The position numbers were made by a program, and so were the translations under genes. Below the pieces are notes generated by a model. The model was not told where the DNA came from. It saw only the letters and a program-made list of their open reading frames with translations, and ran no database searches. Source: Coriaria nepalensis (Eukaryota > Streptophyta > Magnoliopsida > Cucurbitales > Coriariaceae). Taken from it: a DNA stretch of 64,000 nt. Below are positions 12,670 through 26,149 of the stretch, piece by piece (the first letter of the stretch is position 1; every line of letters begins with the position of its first letter). The stretch covers positions 4,975,001 to 5,039,000 of the forward strand of contig CP114490.1 of assembly GCA_027186245.1 (NCBI GenBank), read 5' to 3'.

Positions 12670-15600
12670 TTAATAAAGACCCAGGAATCTCCACCATAAA
12701 CATCCAACGACTCCCCATATGGCAGCATTAATAAGCGCCATAATGAATCCCACCTTGAACACATCCGGTAGGTCTACATACCCAGCTGTTAAAAACAGAA
12801 ATCAAAACATCATCAGTTAACAATTCTATAGAATCACGATTAGGAAACAACCCTTGATTGAAGGTAATTAGAAACTCCAGTTTAGATTACCAAAATCCAG
12901 TTTGTCTGGTGCATTTGGCTTAGAGATTTAAAGTGAAACAGAGAAAATCTAGCATTTTGGTAAGAATTTCTCCCAAAATGGACCCTCAAAAGTTGATCCA
13001 ATTTCCCTCACAGTTTCACTGAACTACAGTTTGTCAAAATTCCAGTTCAAAGTTCTAACCCAAATGAAATTTTATATAATTATCAGAGTGTTACATATTA
13101 CGTATAGAAAAGGGATTTTACCTCCATAGTAAACAGCAGCCTGGCCACTACTATAATGCGTTAGAGCACCGAAAAGATTCGTATTATAAGCTAAAGCTAG
13201 AGCAGCCAGAACAGTTGGAACCCCAGCTGCTAAATGCATAGCAAGAAAAGCAGAATATAAAGCTCCAACATGACCAGTTTGACTAGCAAAGAGGTAGTGA
13301 ATCAAGAAATAAGCTGCCTGAAGAACACCAAAAGCAGCCTGCCAGCTTAAAGAGAAAGATTGCAGAGACTTGGCCACACATTTGGACATCCAAGTTACAA
13401 TTCCGAGATTGGTTAATTGACCGGCCATGCCTACTAGGACCGCAAACCAGGCTAAGGTGTCCCATGCTGATTTCTCACTTAAACAGTCATCCCAATCAAG
13501 GACTCCTAATAAAAGGAGTATTGATAATCCAATCATTGCCGCAACAACGCTAGGGATACCAAGCTTATCTCTGCGTAAGGACCATGGAAAGTTAGCTATT
13601 AGAAATAGTAGGAGAATGTGAAATTATCACAGCACACACCAGCTTTCTGAAGTAATACTTCATCAGAAAACATGACGAGTCTTATTTAGTACTTATTTTG
13701 GGTTGATCAACAGGTACTGAAATCTGCTTATGATGTCTATACATCCATTCAACTTGTTTGTTTAATATTTGTAAATTTATTAATTGTCAGAAATTTTTAC
13801 TAAATCCCAAGAGGCCTAAGAAATCAATCAAGCCAAAACACTTTTGAAACACATATATGCTTATAACTTGTAAGCAATTTTTCAAAAGTTATGCCAAAAG
13901 GCACAAAGAGTGTTTCTTCATGATAGTCTATTCCATTTTGAAATGATTGCAATGGAAATGATTTACCTATTCTACAAAAGTATAGCTAACAGGGATACAA
14001 TGATGTAGTAGCCATATTAATTAGTGAAAAATGATAAGACATACCCAAATATCCATAGAGAAACTGCTAGAAGCATTGTTCCAACCATGACCCCTTCATT
14101 CTTTGTGACAGGGCCCATACACTCGAGTTTCTTTGCAGCCATTGCAGGGGCTTCAGGTGTGTCTTTGATTTCAGGAGGATAAAGCTTGTATAAGACTAGT
14201 GGAGTCACCAGAAGAGAAACGAGTGCCGGTAAACTAGCAGCCTTGAACCAAGAAACCCAAGGGCTAGAAATAACGATCCCAAGTTCTTCGGCTAGTTTAA
14301 TGCATAGCAAGTTTTGAGCTGCAGCAGTTAGGAAAAGAGCACTAGAGTTACCAGCAGACTGTCAGTCGTCACACAAAGGCAACACAATGAGTTACAGAGA
14401 ATATCACAAAATCAGATATGTCAATCAAAATTCATAGTGCTAAGATTCTGAACTAAAAAGTAAAAATAATAAAAATAACCATATACGAAGAAATAGCAAG
14501 GATTCTATCAGCTCATATTCTATATCCTTTTCCCTTCTCATAATCCATGAACACCAAGAAAATCACATATCTAGCTACTAATTCATTCAATCTAAGTTTT
14601 CCATGAGCATCCATTACTATCATGATTGAACTTGAATCCTACTTCAAATTATGCACTGGTAAACACAGAAATAGTCTACAAAATTCAATATAGCCCAACC
14701 AAAATAAAGTACTGGGTCAACATAGATTAATGTACATACATCCTACTTCCTTAACTTCAATTCATTATTATTATTTTTTATTTTTTGGCAAAAATCATAA
14801 CTTTAATTCAAATATAGGGAATATACTCCAAATATTTATCAAAACGAAAAGGTACTAATATCAATGAGGAAGTAAGGTCCTGCAGGCATTATTATTAACT
14901 AAAGTAGAATATTCCCAAGTCCAAAAATCATGCAATTGGACTAAAGGGTTCACTTAATCATTACTAATCTAAATGTTTCCAAAATAATTATTACTTTTGA
15001 ATTCAACAGGTAGAATATGAATGAAACAAACCTGAAACTGAGACTGAATTAGATAAGACCCAATCTTCCTAGCAGACGGATCACCAGGTTTACTCCCTGC
15101 CGATAAAGACAATGACTTAATAATGGGCAAGAACACACCACCAGCCCTAGCCGTAGTGCTTGGCATCGCCGGAGCGATCAAAGCCTCACTAATCGTCAGC
15201 CCATAAGACAATCCCAAAGTACTCTTTCCCAACCACATAACGAAATAAGTCGCGATTCTATCTCCCAATCCAGTCTTGACAAATCCACGAGCGAAGAAGA
15301 ACGAAATCACAATCAACCAAATTACCTCGTTAGTGAAAGCGTTGAATGCAGATGAAAAAGACAGCGTTCCGGTTACGATCGATGTAGTTAACCCAAGAAA
15401 CGCCCAAGCGCCGACTGGTAAGGGGCTTAAGACGAGGCCGGCGATGGTTGAGATGAAGATCGAGAGTAGCTGCCATGCTTGAGATGAAACTTCAACCGGT
15501 TTGGGAACGAGGAATCGGAGAAGGAGGCCGACTGCGATCGAGATTATTAAGGGGAGGGGTTTCGCTCCTTGAGGAGGAGGAGGAGAGGTAGGGGATGAAG

Positions 15601-15865
15601 ATTGAGCGGTTAAGGATTGAGAAGCGCGAATTGGAGGTAGGAATTTGGGGGATTTTTTAAGGTGATTGAAGAAGAGGGGTTTTGGAGGGAAATTGAGGAG
15701 ATTAGTAGGGATTGAGGAGAGGGAAAGTAGAGGTGAGGTGATTATTATTGATTGCGGTTGGGGAATGGAGGATGAGGAGGAGGATGAGGAGGAGGATCGG
15801 GATCGGCGGAGGGAGAGAGAAGGAGGAGCGAAGGTGGAGAGAGAGTTGAGGGCGAGGCTCTCCAT
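12670..15865 (-). CDS. DIT1: Chloroplast dicarboxylate transporter 1 (2-oxoglutarate/malate translocator)
   Basis: Four exons join in frame (15032-15865, 14045-14358, 13122-13570, 12670-12785), giving 570 residues. The family protein exchanges malate for 2-oxoglutarate across the inner plastid envelope and feeds the GS/GOGAT cycle and photorespiratory nitrogen recovery. The first ~90 residues are Ser/Pro-rich with a ten-serine run and no acidic residues apart from Glu2, as in a transit peptide. The mature part matches the SLC13/DASS family: many hydrophobic helices, AFTNEVIWLIVISFFFARGF, MPSTTARAGGVFLPI and SAGNSSALFLTAAAQN, ending WWRFLGLY as DiT1 proteins do. The start is the only ATG giving a transit peptide. 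A (GA)n tract lies just upstream in the 5' leader (15880-15897). Confidence 0.95.
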
Positions 15866-17360
15866 TGAAGGAGTTCAGAGAGAGAGAGAGAGAGAGAAAT
15901 GAAGCAGGGGAGAAAGATGGAGGGAAGGTAGTACTAGTACCGTCGTACAGTGTGGGGAGGTGGAAGATGAGCAGAGTCGATGAAGTTGGTTGATTTGTTT
16001 GTCTACTTTCAATTTTTGAGGCGCAATTTTAATTGTGATTTGAAGTCCTTTTCTTTTGGGTTGTTTCGAAAGAGAAGGATTATAAAATCACATAATATTT
16101 TCTTTAACAGAAGAAATGGGCATTTATCATCCATCATACATAGCTGGATCCGGATCCTTTCAAGATTCATAGATAGGTTTTATAAATTATTATTACCTAT
16201 TTTTATTTAGATTTTGTTAAAATTATCTTTAAATTTTAATGACATTTTTAGATTATAATAAATATTTCAAATATTTTAATAAATATCAAATTTTATATTT
16301 AAATAATAATAATAATAATAATATATATATATATATATATTTATCAAGTAAATACTAAAATTTTTAATTTTATGAAATTATTTTTTTATATATTTAATCC
16401 TTTTTAATTTAAAATTAATATTTTTAACTTGACCTTTATTTACTTTTACTATTTCTTTTATATTTTTATATTTTCATCGCACTATTATCAACTTTCTTCA
16501 ATGCCAATATAAAAATATCAAACTCGTAATTATGAGAGGATTAATTTATTTTTCTATGTAGATTTTCAAGATTTCTCTTTTTATATATAAAATATATTTT
16601 CTATATGTTCTTTTATAGGTAGCATTATTTTGAATTTATTGACTTTTTTTTATATGGGTAACATGATAATTTATTCAATTACTTATTGGACTAATATCGA
16701 TATCATACAAAAAAAAAAATTTATCAATAAATAGGTGTGATAACTACCGTCAACGGCGGTCTATGGAATTAGAAAATGATAAGAGTAATCTAGACTTTAG
16801 GTATCTCTAACTTTTAAATAACAAAGTCCAAAATTTTTCATATTTAAAAAAACTATTCTTGCTTCTTTTAAACTTTCAATAAATTAGAAATAGGTCCTAA
16901 TTTTTTAATTTTCTTATATTTTAATTATAAAATATTGAATCACCATGTTGCACCATCTAAATTAAGTCGAAAATTATAATTTTTATTTTTATCCCAATTA
17001 TTTAAAATTTTTTTTTAACTTTTCATCTATACCGTATTTTCATTTTCCTCCTAAGTTTCTTTTATTATAACTCGACCCCAAACTCATCTTCATCACTCTC
17101 CCACCAATGTCGCCAACCTCACCATTATCATGCTGAAAGAACTAGATTGAGTTCAAAATCAATTGCTCTAGTTCAAGATCGAGTTCGAACTCGATCAACT
17201 TGGATCTAGGTTGATGGATTTTGTTTCGAATCCGGCTCCATTACTTTGTAATAACAACCTGGATTGATATTAGTGATGGAAGTTTTTTTCACTCATTGGA
17301 AAATTAATGTGGTTCGATTAAGTATGTTATGCATGACCTACCTCTAGGGTGGTGCCACAT
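15866..17360. other. DiT1 upstream region and AT-rich spacer
   Basis: The DiT1 leader carries a GA microsatellite near 15880-15897. Beyond it the DNA is AT-rich, with an (AAT)n/(TA)n tract at 16303-16340. No further gene seen. Confidence 0.6.
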
Positions 17361-19830
17361 GTAACTTGGCAAATACTACACACAACCGTTGCATCCCTTC
17401 TCCTTCATTCTTCCCTTTTCTCTCTTTCTTTTATTCCTTCTTCTCCATTTTTGCGGATATTACCACCCTTAGTTTCCTCCTCTTCCTCACTGTAGCTTCG
17501 ACTCCTCCTTCCCTTCCCTTGCCTCTTCCTTCAAGCCAACCACTCCGACCATCGTTTCTACCACCGTGAACCACCGAGCACCTTCATTGTCCAACTTACC
17601 ATGTTTGACAGAGCTAGTAAGTTCTTCTTCTTAACCTTTCTTTTTCATTTTTTCAGTTTTTCTTTTGGTGTTCTTCATATGCATGTTTTCGCACCTTTTA
17701 TTTTTTGAAAACTATTTCCTTTGATCGAAACTAGATCTAAAAACTAGACTAGTATATGTTTTTTCTTTTCTGACATGCACCTCAGTCATACCCTTCCTTA
17801 GAACTTTCCCACACTTAGCCAATTTTTAGATTCACTAACTGAACTTAGGACCATCCTAAATCATACCTTTTCCTAGGATATTCCAAAACTTAACCAATTT
17901 TTAGCTTTATTGATGGAAGTTAGAACCATCTTAATCCCCTCGACTAATAAATACTCGAGCTGAGGTTGACCTGCTTCCCCTCTTGCTGGTTCGGTACGTC
18001 CAATTCAGGTAACCAGAGGAAGGTTCATCCCGAACTGAGGAAAATATTAAAAGGGTTGGGTCAGCCTTGGGCAAACCATTACATGGAAGTCGCTCCTACT
18101 TTCACTAAGGATGATTGCTTCCATGTTCTGATAGAGTACAACATTCCCTTCATCATCAATATTCGAGTGTCAGAAGAGTATAAGCGGATATCATTAGTAG
18201 GACTGGACGACTTAGCGGAGACCGCCATGTACATGGACATATTCACCTGGAGCTTTAGGGTACATATTTACCCTTTTCTCCAAGCTCTGCTATCTTCATG
18301 GAAGTTACCCCCTCACTAGCTAGTACCCAACACCTGGAGGACCATTCTAAGGCTGTTCATACTATATCATGAAACTAGGCACACACCCTGAGCCTCCTTC
18401 TTTCATTCCTTGATGAGTTTGAGCCGAAACAATAAAGGATGGTATTACGCTAGTTTGGAGAAGAGCAAGCGAATCACTGGTCTTCCTTAAGCCAAAAAAT
18501 ATTGGAATGAGAAGTAGTTCATGCTGACCGAAAACTGGTAATACCCTACCTATAAATATTCCCTTTTCACTGAGTACTAAGAGAAATGTATTCCAAAATT
18601 TGACATAAGACTCTATGAGGTGGATGAAGCCTTCTGGGAATCCATAATGAGCAGACTAGAAGAAGACAAACATTTCAATGTAGTTCTGATGGTCGACCAT
18701 CTGACAAACTATAACCTCATAAGTGTTGACCCACCTTTAGAAGTTGACCTCTTAAGTGACATCCCCGTGATGAGCTTAGAGCACTATCACATGGTAGCCT
18801 TTTCATTAAAGATCTTATATTTATGATTTTTGTCATTATTTATGTGCCTACTAACCTACTAATACTTCTTATAGTTTTCAAAGAAAACTTCCAAAGCTGA
18901 GGTCACTACTTTAATCGATAAAAAATGCTTAGAACAAAAAGGCATTGGGAGGCCATAGTTACGGCCAATCAGGCGAAGAAAAGGTAAGACTCACCACTAA
19001 ACACTTCAGATAGAGCCAAGAAATTGAAGGTTGGGGAGCAACCCTCTTCAGATCAGATGAGGATTGACATCTCCAGCCTTCCCTACTGCCCAACCTCAAG
19101 CCCTTCCAACCCCCCATCTAACATCATTCAAAGGCTCGCTCCACCATAATCTGTGAACCCCTTATCTTGGTGCATCTCCATCTTGACTTTTTTGAAGCAG
19201 CAGACAAGATCAAGATCTTTACTAGAGCCTAGAATCAGTGAAGGCTTCCTTGCAGAATAATAAAAAGAGACCTCAACCTCCTCCTGATGTCGGAAAATCT
19301 CCAGATAGCTGACCTTCTTCTTCTCGAGGTTTAACAAATCCTGAGCTCTAGCCTCGCCGCCGTAAGTATAATTTCTTCTATTATTTCCTTCTCCCCCAAA
19401 GTTTTACTAACTTATTCTTTTTTAGTGCCAAATTTCCTTAACCATCCTCAGAGTCACAGTTCAAACCTCTCAGTTGGAAGAGGTTGAACATCTTAAGGCT
19501 AAGAAGGAGAAGCTGAAGAAGAGCACCCTTGCCTCTGTTCAGCAAGTCAAAAAGCTAGCCTTCGAGAAGAATTAGTTGATAAAGATATATCATGAGGAGA
19601 TTGATCTAAGAAAAGTTGATGAAGTCAAACTAAATGAGGTCTAAGGATAATTGGCCACCTTGCAAGGTGTTTGGGCCGAGCTAGAGGGTGTCCGAGTCCA
19701 GTTGGAGGAACTTACGACCAAGGTTATGGATATAAAAAACAATACATTTTACAACCAAGGATTGGATAGAAAGGAATTAGCAGTATATGAACACTCTTAC
19801 AAAAATGAAGAGGAGATTAGTTAAATTATT
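17360..19830 (+). pseudogene. Gypsy-type transposon gene relic (antisense-ORF type)
   Basis: Across several stops the plus strand encodes a recognisable order. First is a proline/serine-rich leader (17366-17569). Then comes a globular segment at 17966-18830, including FRVHIYPFLQALL, then LVPNTWR, GWYYASLEKSKRITGLP and YWNEK, the pattern of plant 'putative gypsy type transposon' proteins (L.LPLHPFF..ILR / NSWR / GW.YF / K.WKERFF). A lysine/glutamate-rich coiled-coil stretch follows at 19440-19740. No LTRs were found around it. Stops and frame changes make it a pseudogene. The domain assignment rests on motif memory only. Confidence 0.6.
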
Positions 19831-20725
19831 TAGGGGGCTTTTGGTTGGATTTACTCTAAAATCAAAATAAATATCATTATTTTATTTGATTCGATTCTTA
19901 ATTATATTGAGAATTATATTCATTTTTTGACCGGGTGAAAAAAATAAATTATCATTTAAAATATAAATCCTTGATGGTAATAGATTTATTTATCATTTAT
20001 TCAAGGTTTTTATATAATATTTAAATTTTGTTGAAACCTTAATAATTTTTAAGACAACCTTAATATGAAATTCAGACCCTATACAGTTTAGTTAAATATA
20101 AATTTAACCACATAAACTAATTATATATTATCCATTCTTATTACAACCAATTATATATATATATATATTAAAATTATTAATTCATTTTTATTCTATTTAT
20201 TAATCCATTTTTATTATATATTTTTCTTCTTTTTATCATCGAGAGAATCGAACCAAATTCCTGAATAATGTTTTGCATAAATTTAAAAATACGAGATCTT
20301 TAACACTGGTAGGAAAAATTAAAAAAGAAAAAAGAAAAACAACATAAAGAAGAAGAAAGGTTCATAACCTTTTCCTTTTCCTTTTCCTTTTCCAAAGGAA
20401 ATTGGTCCTCAAGTCCAAAAATATGCGAAAATAATTTGTCGTCTTGTCAAAGGACACGGAGCTGATCATGACATGATAAAAGACGAAAAATGAAGCCCCA
20501 CAGTGTTTTCTCATTCAGTAAAAGTTATACCTTCCCGCTCTTATAATCCATATGTTTTGTTCGCTACTAGGCCTCAGTTTTAGACTTTTAGTTCAGGTAT
20601 TTACCCTTCTTCTTCTTCTTCTTCTTCTTCTTCTTTAATTTTTTCTGATTATTACTTTTTCTCTTACTTCTTAATTGTGATAGACAAATATAATTATTTT
20701 CTTTCTGAATCATAAGGAAAAAGAA
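19831..20725. other. Spacer and leader of the DC1 gene
   Basis: AT-rich sequence with a CCTTTT hexamer repeat at 20369-20393 and a (TTC)10 tract at 20606-20635. The tract may lie in a 5'-UTR intron, because a CAG-GTATTT donor lies at 20593-20601 and a pyrimidine-rich stretch precedes the ATG. Confidence 0.55.
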
Positions 20726-23310
20726 ATGGAGATGATACATCACACCCATGAGCATCCTCTAGTTTTTACAGATGATGAGAATTATCGCTATGATCATGAC
20801 TTTTGCTCCCTATGTGCCAAACCCGTTAGAAATCCTCGATTCGAGTGTACAGTGATAAATTGCAAGTATTATCTTCACAAATTCTGTGCAGATTTGCCCC
20901 AAAAGATCGATCATCATTCCCACGATCACGCTCTCTTCATCCAACTCGGTTGGCGGTTTCAATGTCATTTATGTGATAATAAACTCCAACATCATCCACG
21001 TTATCGTTGCGAGGATTGTGATTTTGATTTGGATGTTCAATGTGCTCTAATGCCTGCCATAAACGGTCAAGGGGAAAAGCAAATTCTACACTTCTCTCAT
21101 GAACACTCGTTGATATTATGTGGTGAAGATGATGATGCGAATCATGACTGCTTTACTTGTCATACTCGTAATTCAGATCTAATGTATGGTTGCATCTCAT
21201 GCGGTTATTTTCTTCATAAATCATGTGCTGACATTCCAAAACATGTTTTGCATGCTTTGCATCCATGCCACCCTCTCGACCTCTCTGGTCCTGCGTTTTA
21301 TGGTTGTGAGTATTGCAGAAAGAGAAGTTATGGATTAAAGTATGGATGTTATCAGTGTGATTGGTTCTTGGATGTCGGATGCGCGATGGCTACCATCTCG
21401 AACTATGAAGCCAATGATCACGAAAAGCCTTGTTTTGCTTGCAACAAAGTTCATAAGGATCCATCTCATGTTCCGTTTTGTTTGCCTTCCAAGTACCACC
21501 TAAACAACTCATGTATTAAGTTGCCGGAAGAGATCGAAAACCCTTTTCATCTTCATGCGCAACCTCTAGTCTTGACAGTTTCGAAAGGTGTCTTCTGTGC
21601 CTCTTGCCACAGATCTTTGGACGACGGCCCTTTATTCTCATGTTGGAAATGTAACTTTCACATGGACATTAAGTGCGCTTTAATATCACCTATAGATGAA
21701 GGTCAAGGTGGGGAGTATGTTACACATTTTACGCATCAACACCCTTTGAGATATATGATTGAGATGGTTCTACTGCTTGGTGATGACAAGTGCTATGCCT
21801 GTCAAACAAGTCGTTCCGGCCCAACTTATGCATGCATGGCTTGCGAGTATTTTCTTCATAAATCATGTGCTGAAGTGCCAAAAGAAATGTTGCACCCATT
21901 CCATGATCACGACCACTATCTCAACCTTCAAGTGTGCTGTAAGAAATATGTTAGTTGCAAATCCTGTTACAAGAGTTGTTATGGTTTACTAGTTTTCATA
22001 TGCATTGATTGTGCGTTCCAAATTTGCTTCGAGTGTGCAACTTCGGTATTTAAGAAAATCAAGTATGAAGATCATCCACACAAATTAAATCTCATCAGAG
22101 TGAACTCAGAGCTCACGTGTGACGATCCTTTTTGCTATGCTAAGTATTCCGAGGCGTCACGTGATCAATTCAATTTTCTTGGACCTTATTGGTGGCGTTG
22201 CGTGAAATGTGATTTCAACATTCATACTCTATGTGGACCATTACCTAATACTATCAAATCCAAGTGTCACATTCATAAGCTTGGATTACAAGATTCAGTA
22301 ATTGAAGATGAGATCAATGAGTTTTACTGCGACGTATGTGAGGAAGAAAGGGACCCAAGGCTTGGTGTCTATTCATGTGATGAATGCCCGTTTAGTGCTC
22401 ACGTATCTTGTATCCCAGAGGTATATACGCTTTCAATTTCAATCTCTTTCTGCGTGGCTTATTTAGAACTAAAATTTTCTGATCACATATTTGATTGAGT
22501 TTAACCCTACCATACTTTTGATAAGAACTTAGAAGATCGAACATCGTCAGCTTTTCGAATCATTTCCTTGATGATCACTTGCATGTGTGTCAGATCCCAA
22601 TTGCATTACGAGGAGACGTTGGACAAATGGAGTTTAGGGTCATAGGTGAAAAGAAGGTATATAAAGAGATTGAGGAATGTGAGGCTGCTGCTATTCAAGA
22701 ACAAGATTTGGAGACTGGAACTATTTTTATGTACATGGAAAATTATGACAGAAGAGATTTCAAGCGTTGCTTTCCAGGATTGGTATCATTGTATTCCCTA
22801 GAGGATAAACCACAGCTCTCCCAACTATTCAACTTAAAGAAAGACGTCACAGCATTTCGAGAAATTCGGAAGAGCTTGGCCGAACATCAAGACTTGGTCC
22901 AACAGCAAGACAGTTCCGATCTCAAAATGTTAGAGCAGTTCGAGGACTCACTTGATCTCTTGGAGCAAAAGCGAGTCCCAAATTGTTTTTCTGCGTTTCT
23001 ATCTTTCTGTAAGGAACATGACCTACCGCTAGAAGAAACATATAGATTCGTGTGGCACCTTACTCCCGATATCTGCGCCCGTTTTCGAAACTTTGTGGAA
23101 TCATTAGACGATCCAAAGGAAGCAGGATCAACTACCAGTCGTCAGCAAGAGCACAAAGAATATTCTCATGACGACAACTACCGGTGTTTAGATCGTTATC
23201 CACAACTTCGCCCTCTGAGCGACAATGACCGTCAAGTATATCCGTTTTCTATACATATGAGTGTCTCTCATAAAATTAATCTAAGTATATCCGTTTCATT
23301 TATATATTAG
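20726..23310 (+). CDS. DC1 (Cys/His-rich C1) repeat protein with an unfamiliar C-terminal region
   Basis: Exon 1 (20726-22420) ends GAG|GTATAT and exon 2 starts at 22594 after TGTCAG, giving about 803 residues. Residues 1-565 hold about ten DC1-type zinc-binding repeats built on HxHxL, CxxC, CxxCxFxLHxxCA and similar spacing. DC1 proteins are plant-specific and several act in stress or hormone signalling; function here is unknown. Residues ~566-785 lack the Cys/His pattern and are charged and helical, with EQFEDSLDLLEQKR, FSAFLSFCKEH and YRFVWHLTPDICARF; I do not recognise this region. The last 25 residues look like read-through of a donor (CAA|GTATAT at 23236), so a further exon is possible and the 3' end is uncertain. 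Single-intron structure is seen directly. Confidence 0.85.
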
Positions 23311-24850
23311 TTTATATATTTAGTGTTATTTTAAATTTATACATTAATAATCTTATATGAATAACATAAAACAAATTTATATAGATAATATGAAACATGT
23401 GAGTCCATTGATTTAATTATATATTAAATTTAGTTCTAATACTATATAAATATTTTTATTTTTATTTTTATTTCAAAACTAATAAATAATAAAATAAATG
23501 ACTTATTTTGTTTATAAATTAATTTCCTACAAAATTTATTTTATTTAATATTCTAAACATTCTAATAAATATGCACTTCGATCGGAGTTTCCTTTCCATT
23601 CGGTTCTTCCCCGGTGGGATTTGGCTTCCTTTGTCTTGGTTTTGTGTTTGCGGTTTGGTTATTTTGTTTGGCTAGTTGTCTTTTTCTTTTTTGGTTGTAT
23701 ATTTATTTATTTTTTTTGTTTGTTTCTCTCGTTTTAGCTTCATTGTTGGATCCATTTGTGCCGTACTGCGGGTTGATCAGAAATTTGTGGTGTCTAAGCT
23801 TGAAAGGTTGTTTGGAGAAAAACTAGAAATAATGAAATAATTTAGAGAAAAACAAATAAAATTTATTTAGATTAATTATGAGGTTATTTAATATAGAGTC
23901 TATGTTTTCTTACACAGTTATTGATATAACTAGTAACCCATTTATTAAAAAATTTAATGAGTTTATTATAATTTAAATTAATTTTTTTAAGCATTTATTT
24001 TAATAATATAAATTTTAAGTATTAATTATATTAAAATTTAATTTTTAAATATTCGTTATAATTAGAATATATTTTAAGTATTCATTGATATTAGTTTTCC
24101 ATTTTATTTATTTTTTAAGAGAGATAAGTAGAAATCTTTACCAAATCTCACTCTAATTTACTTATTTGAAGGGTCTTACTTACTACTTGAATCTTTTTGA
24201 AAAAGAAAAGAAAAAAAAAAGGATGAGGAACATGACAACTTTTTATCAAACTCATTTTATAGAAGAAAAAAAAAATGTACCTTATAGATTGTCCCTGCAG
24301 AGCTTTGAGGTTGTATATAAAACATGGGTGAATTAGTTAATGGCCTTATGAAGAAAATAATTATATAAAAAAAACCTACAAATATGATAAATTAATCTTT
24401 ATATTTTTATTACTTCTTGAAAATTAATTAAAATATATTTTTATTACTTCTTGAAAATTAATTAAAATATTAAAATTACCAAAAAATATCATCATGCTTG
24501 CATCCTGTTTCCAATGGTAACACATGCACTACTTACCTTTATTGCATTGACCTAACCATAAATTTTCTCTAGTTTCCTCCCGCTTCTTGGATATATTTTC
24601 GAGCTTTCTAAATTTGATCAATTCTTTGAGCTTTACTTCCTCAATTTTCTTTTCTCGGAAAGGTTAAAAATCCCAAAATGTTGAGTTTTGGCGATTTGTG
24701 TTTGTATATTTAAGTTTTTCTTATTGATATATCTTTTAATGATTGATTGATCATCATAATTTAAATAAAATTATATTTTCTTCTTTTTATTTTATTTATA
24801 CTATGGTTTCGTTTCATTCTGCAATGTATAAAGAAACTTTGGTATCTCAG
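23311..24850. other. AT-rich spacer
   Basis: No gene seen. A G/T-rich, T-rich stretch at 23590-23820 resembles a non-LTR element 3' tail but carries no motif. A 34-bp unit around TATTTTTATTACTTCTTGAAAA is directly duplicated at 24400-24470. Confidence 0.55.
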
Positions 24851-24858
24851 TAACTACT

Positions 24859-24913
24859 CGATGGCTCGAGTAGCCTGACGGCTTGAGGGCCTAATGGGAC
24901 ACTTGAGCCATCG
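24859..24913. repeat. GATGGCTCGAG hairpin, isolated left copy
   Basis: CGATGGCTCGAG at 24859-24870 pairs with CTTGAGCCATCG at 24902-24913 with one mismatch, around a 31-base loop. It is the leftmost member of a dispersed family in this window. Confidence 0.75.
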
Positions 24914-25224
24914 GGTCGCTCAAGTCATCAAATATCTGTATGCTGAATTTGTTTATTCTTCAATACATTTTTTTCATATCTTTATTTTTCATTTATTTCT
25001 CTTGTACATGAATGACATATTTATTCATAATAATATGCTTCGGTAGCGAATGAAATGAGAATTTTTAAAGAATTTTGAACTCAACCCCATAACTTTTTAA
25101 GCATTATTCTTTAGTCTTTTGACTTTTCAACCTAATTTGTTTTAAGTGGGTTGTCACATTCTCTCTCTCTTAAGAGAATTCGGTCCCTGAATTACTAACC
25201 TGTAAAATAATGAATTCCTAACAA

Positions 25225-25690
25225 TGAAAATTGATAGAGTGAATGTAGATTTATTTGAGATAATTGGTGGTTCAACTAATGCCTCGGTGAATATATAGGA
25301 TAAAAATTGCACATGTAGGGTGTTTCAAGTTGATAAGATGTCACGAACCCATACTTTAGTAACTTTGAGCCACCAAAACATTGCACCACATACGCTATGT
25401 GCAGAATACTACAAGACTTCTAATTGGAGGCGAGCATATGCAAAATCAATTTATCCTATACCAGTAAGCGAGGAGTGGAATTTTTCAGAAACTTTCGAGT
25501 CCATTAAGATTCTACCTTCTGTAATGCGTAAGGAGAGTAGAAAACCTAAAAAGAGAGGTATACTTTTAAGGGGGAAAATAACCACGAAAAAGAAATAAGT
25601 ATAGCAAATGTGGTGGTCTTAGACATAACAAGATGACATGTCATAACTCAATTCCACTATGCCCAAAGAGACTTAAGTACCCAATTTTAG
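25225..25690 (+). pseudogene. MULE transposase C-terminus (SWIM and CCHC fingers)
   Basis: The plus strand reads NCTCRVFQVDKMSRTHTLVTL, then YYKTSNWRRAYAKSIYPIP, then a Lys/Arg-rich linker with PKKRG, then KCGGLRHNKMTC. This is the standard end of MURA transposases: SWIM finger (CxCx(n)CxH), a W-rich spacer and a CCHC knuckle. The third SWIM cysteine is replaced (SRTH for CSH), the first CCHC cysteine is Tyr, and a stop lies between linker and knuckle. The catalytic DDE core upstream is absent. Confidence 0.85.
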
Positions 25691-25924
25691 TCATTTGAGT
25701 TGATTTAATTACCTTCCATTGTATGACTTTGATGTAGTAACATTTGAAGTTCTTTTACCTACTATTCACTTTGATATTGTATCATTTTGTATGAATTTAA
25801 TGCAATAATATTTTCTTCTTACTGTTGAATTAATTAATAAAACAATATTTTATGATGCACTTAATAGTGTCAACATTAATCAAAATTTTTAGACAACAAT
25901 CTTAAGTACCTATCAATAAATTCG

Positions 25925-26110
25925 TATGGCTCAAGTTTCCATTGAAAATTAACCTTGATCCATCGAGCTTAGAAGACAAAGACTTTTGAGTCCCTATCAA
26001 TAAAGTCTGATGGCTTGAAGGGCCTTGAGATGCACACTCGAGCCATCGGGCTTAGTGGATGGAGACCCAATGGCTCGAATGGACCTCTTAATGCCCCCCT
26101 TGAGCAATTA
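25925..26110. repeat. Cluster of GATGGCTCGAG-type inverted repeats, left
   Basis: Several variants of ATGGCTCGA and its complement alternate. The best hairpin pairs GATGGCTTGAA (26009-26019) with CTCGAGCCATCG (26037-26048). Spacers carry GACTTTTGAGTC-like words shared with the right-hand cluster at 28200-28560. Confidence 0.7.
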
Positions 26111-26149
26111 TGTTTAAAATCTATTAGGAATACACTTTAGTCCTAGACC

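Noticed and set aside
21759..21992. Second open frame inside DC1 exon 1
   Set aside because: Shadow of the DC1 frame; the repeat motifs lie only in the main frame.
23614..23826. 70-codon hydrophobic Cys/Phe-rich frame
   Set aside because: G/T-rich composition without conserved features; resembles a non-LTR tail more than a gene, but too weak to call.
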